This document shows, piece by piece, positions 5,553-5,573 of a stretch of DNA of 5,573 nt (position 1 is its first letter; every line of letters begins with the position of its first letter). Below the pieces are notes generated by a model. The model made no database searches and had not been told where the DNA came from. It saw nothing but the letters and a program-made list of their open reading frames with translations. This DNA comes from CAIOJG01 sp964477455 (GTDB lineage Bacteria > Patescibacteriota > Patescibacteriia > Magasanikbacterales > GWA2-37-8): NCBI GenBank assembly GCA_964477455.1, contig CAYZHG010000004.1, forward strand, positions 1 to 5,573. Direction: 5' to 3'. A program made the translations under genes and the position numbers.

Positions 5553-5573
5553 TTTCTTATCCTTCTTATTTCA

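Noticed and set aside
1..5573. CRISPR array, riboswitch, replication origin or toxin-antitoxin pair
   Set aside because: No regularly spaced repeats, conserved RNA motif, DnaA-box cluster or paired small genes were seen on either strand.

Overview
The window carries most of a small surface-glycan assembly operon on the + strand, bounded on the left by the 5' end of a tRNA-Ser gene on the - strand and on the right by a decayed insertion sequence on the - strand. The DNA is visibly AT-rich. Starts mostly lack Shine-Dalgarno motifs, genes are packed with gaps of 5 to 10 bases or overlap, and promoters look sigma70-like. The protein flavours (a short Wzx-type flippase, a DPM-like GT2 with two C-terminal membrane helices, a GT4 starting with a PRAGGAE motif, and a GT2 with GPERSAQRN) are the kind I associate with Candidate Phyla Radiation/Patescibacteria metagenome contigs. 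That placement is an impression from memory, not a demonstrated result.

Layout. Positions 1-25 hold the 5' part of tRNA-Ser (-). Positions 26-140 are an intergenic control region with two divergent promoter candidates and overlapping inverted repeats. Positions 141-1409 encode a polysaccharide flippase, and 1388-2326 a membrane-anchored GT2. Positions 2337-3437 encode a GT4 retaining-type glycosyltransferase. Positions 3443-4309 encode a second GT2, which contains an in-frame palindromic repeat resembling a Rickettsia-palindromic-element type insertion. Positions 4316-4723 hold the start of an unrecognised fifth operon gene, broken by an in-frame TGA and cut off by transposon sequence. Positions 4707-5406 (-) hold a MULE/IS256-like transposase that is frameshifted and lacks its C-terminal part. 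Positions 5407-5500 are its upstream end, with a perfect 22-bp palindrome. Positions 5502-5552 are a homopolymer-rich tract that looks like a contig-end artefact.

How the genes work together (inference from families): the three glycosyltransferases would build a lipid-linked oligosaccharide on the inner face of the cytoplasmic membrane, and the flippase would move it outward. No polymerase, ligase, initiating phosphoglycosyltransferase or nucleotide-sugar enzyme lies in the window, so the pathway is incomplete here.

I found no convincing new defence or mobile system. The points most worth checking are the repeat embedded in a glycosyltransferase, the in-frame TGA in the fifth gene, the frameshift in the transposase, and the palindrome just upstream of its start codon.
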